From assembly GCA_900541125.1 (NCBI GenBank), contig UQIK01000026.1:1-30325 (forward strand): DNA of 30,325 nt, in the 5' to 3' direction. Below, piece by piece: positions 30,310 to 30,325 of the stretch. Source of the stretch: an uncultured Collinsella sp. Lineage in GTDB: Bacteria > Actinomycetota > Coriobacteriia > Coriobacteriales > Coriobacteriaceae. The notes beneath the pieces were generated by a model. That model saw only the letters and a program-made list of their open reading frames with translations. It did no database searches and was not told where the DNA came from. The first letter of the stretch is position 1. Each line of letters starts with the position of its first letter. The position numbers were made by a program, and so were the translations under genes.

Positions 30310-30325
30310 TCCGTACATGTACGGA
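30310..30325. promoter_or_regulatory. Perfect 16-bp palindrome at window end
   Basis: TCCGTACATGTACGGA is its own reverse complement. It may continue beyond the window. The length and symmetry suit a TetR-type or similar operator. Confidence 0.45.

Overview
The window looks like an accessory, rearranged stretch of a high-GC gut actinobacterium of the Coriobacteriia, most likely Collinsella or a close relative. This rests on GC-rich coding, strong AGGAGG ribosome binding sites, a LevR/mannose-type PTS locus, LPxTG and lanthipeptide-immunity genes, and many gene remnants. The genus is inference; no rRNA or housekeeping marker is present.

Layout, left to right. (1) 1-5000: a macrolide-resistance-type pair (mef-like efflux pump, then msr(D)-like ABC-F protein) on the minus strand. 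It has a consensus promoter, a well-placed 11-codon leader ORF and an attenuator-like hairpin. Two copies of a ~130-nt noncoding repeat flank it, together with an IS3 transposase scrap, an orphan copy of a yjdF-type riboswitch and a DUF4143 ATPase scrap. (2) 5555-13162: a plus-strand sugar locus with a LevR-like regulator, PTS EIIB-EIIC-EIID-EIIA of the mannose/levan family, a GH172 (DUF2961) glycosidase and a ROK fructokinase, closed by a strong terminator. The parts suggest uptake and cleavage of a small fructofuranosyl sugar such as a difructose anhydride. (3) 13176-15840: three unlike SAM-dependent methyltransferases on the minus strand behind one operator-bearing promoter, apparently dropped into a DUF3800 gene of which only a frameshifted fragment remains. 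(4) 16131-20966: a six-gene minus-strand operon with a lanthipeptide-immunity-type ABC transporter (ATPase and two permeases), a YxeA/DUF1093 protein, a response regulator and a sensor kinase. (5) 21162-23100: a TetR start fragment, a possible type III toxin-antitoxin locus, an intact yjdF gene with its riboswitch, and more remnants. (6) 23108-26690: an AdhR-like MerR regulator divergent from a redox operon (RibD/DHFR-like reductase, cupin, carboxymuconolactone decarboxylase, aldo-keto reductase, flavodoxin) whose promoter has the 19-bp spacer typical of MerR targets. The flavodoxin carries an in-frame TGA. (7) 27207-30325: an LPxTG surface protein, an FMN-dependent reductase, and an AAA ATPase with a winged-helix tail preceded by 19-bp tandem repeats.

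The strongest candidates for something not described before are the LevR/PTS/GH172/fructokinase locus, whose regulator has lost the sigma-54 contact motif; the leader-controlled mef-msr pair between repeats; the duplicated yjdF riboswitch with one copy cut off from its gene; and the ToxN-like toxin locus. All family assignments come from reading the sequence and remembered family features; no database search was run.
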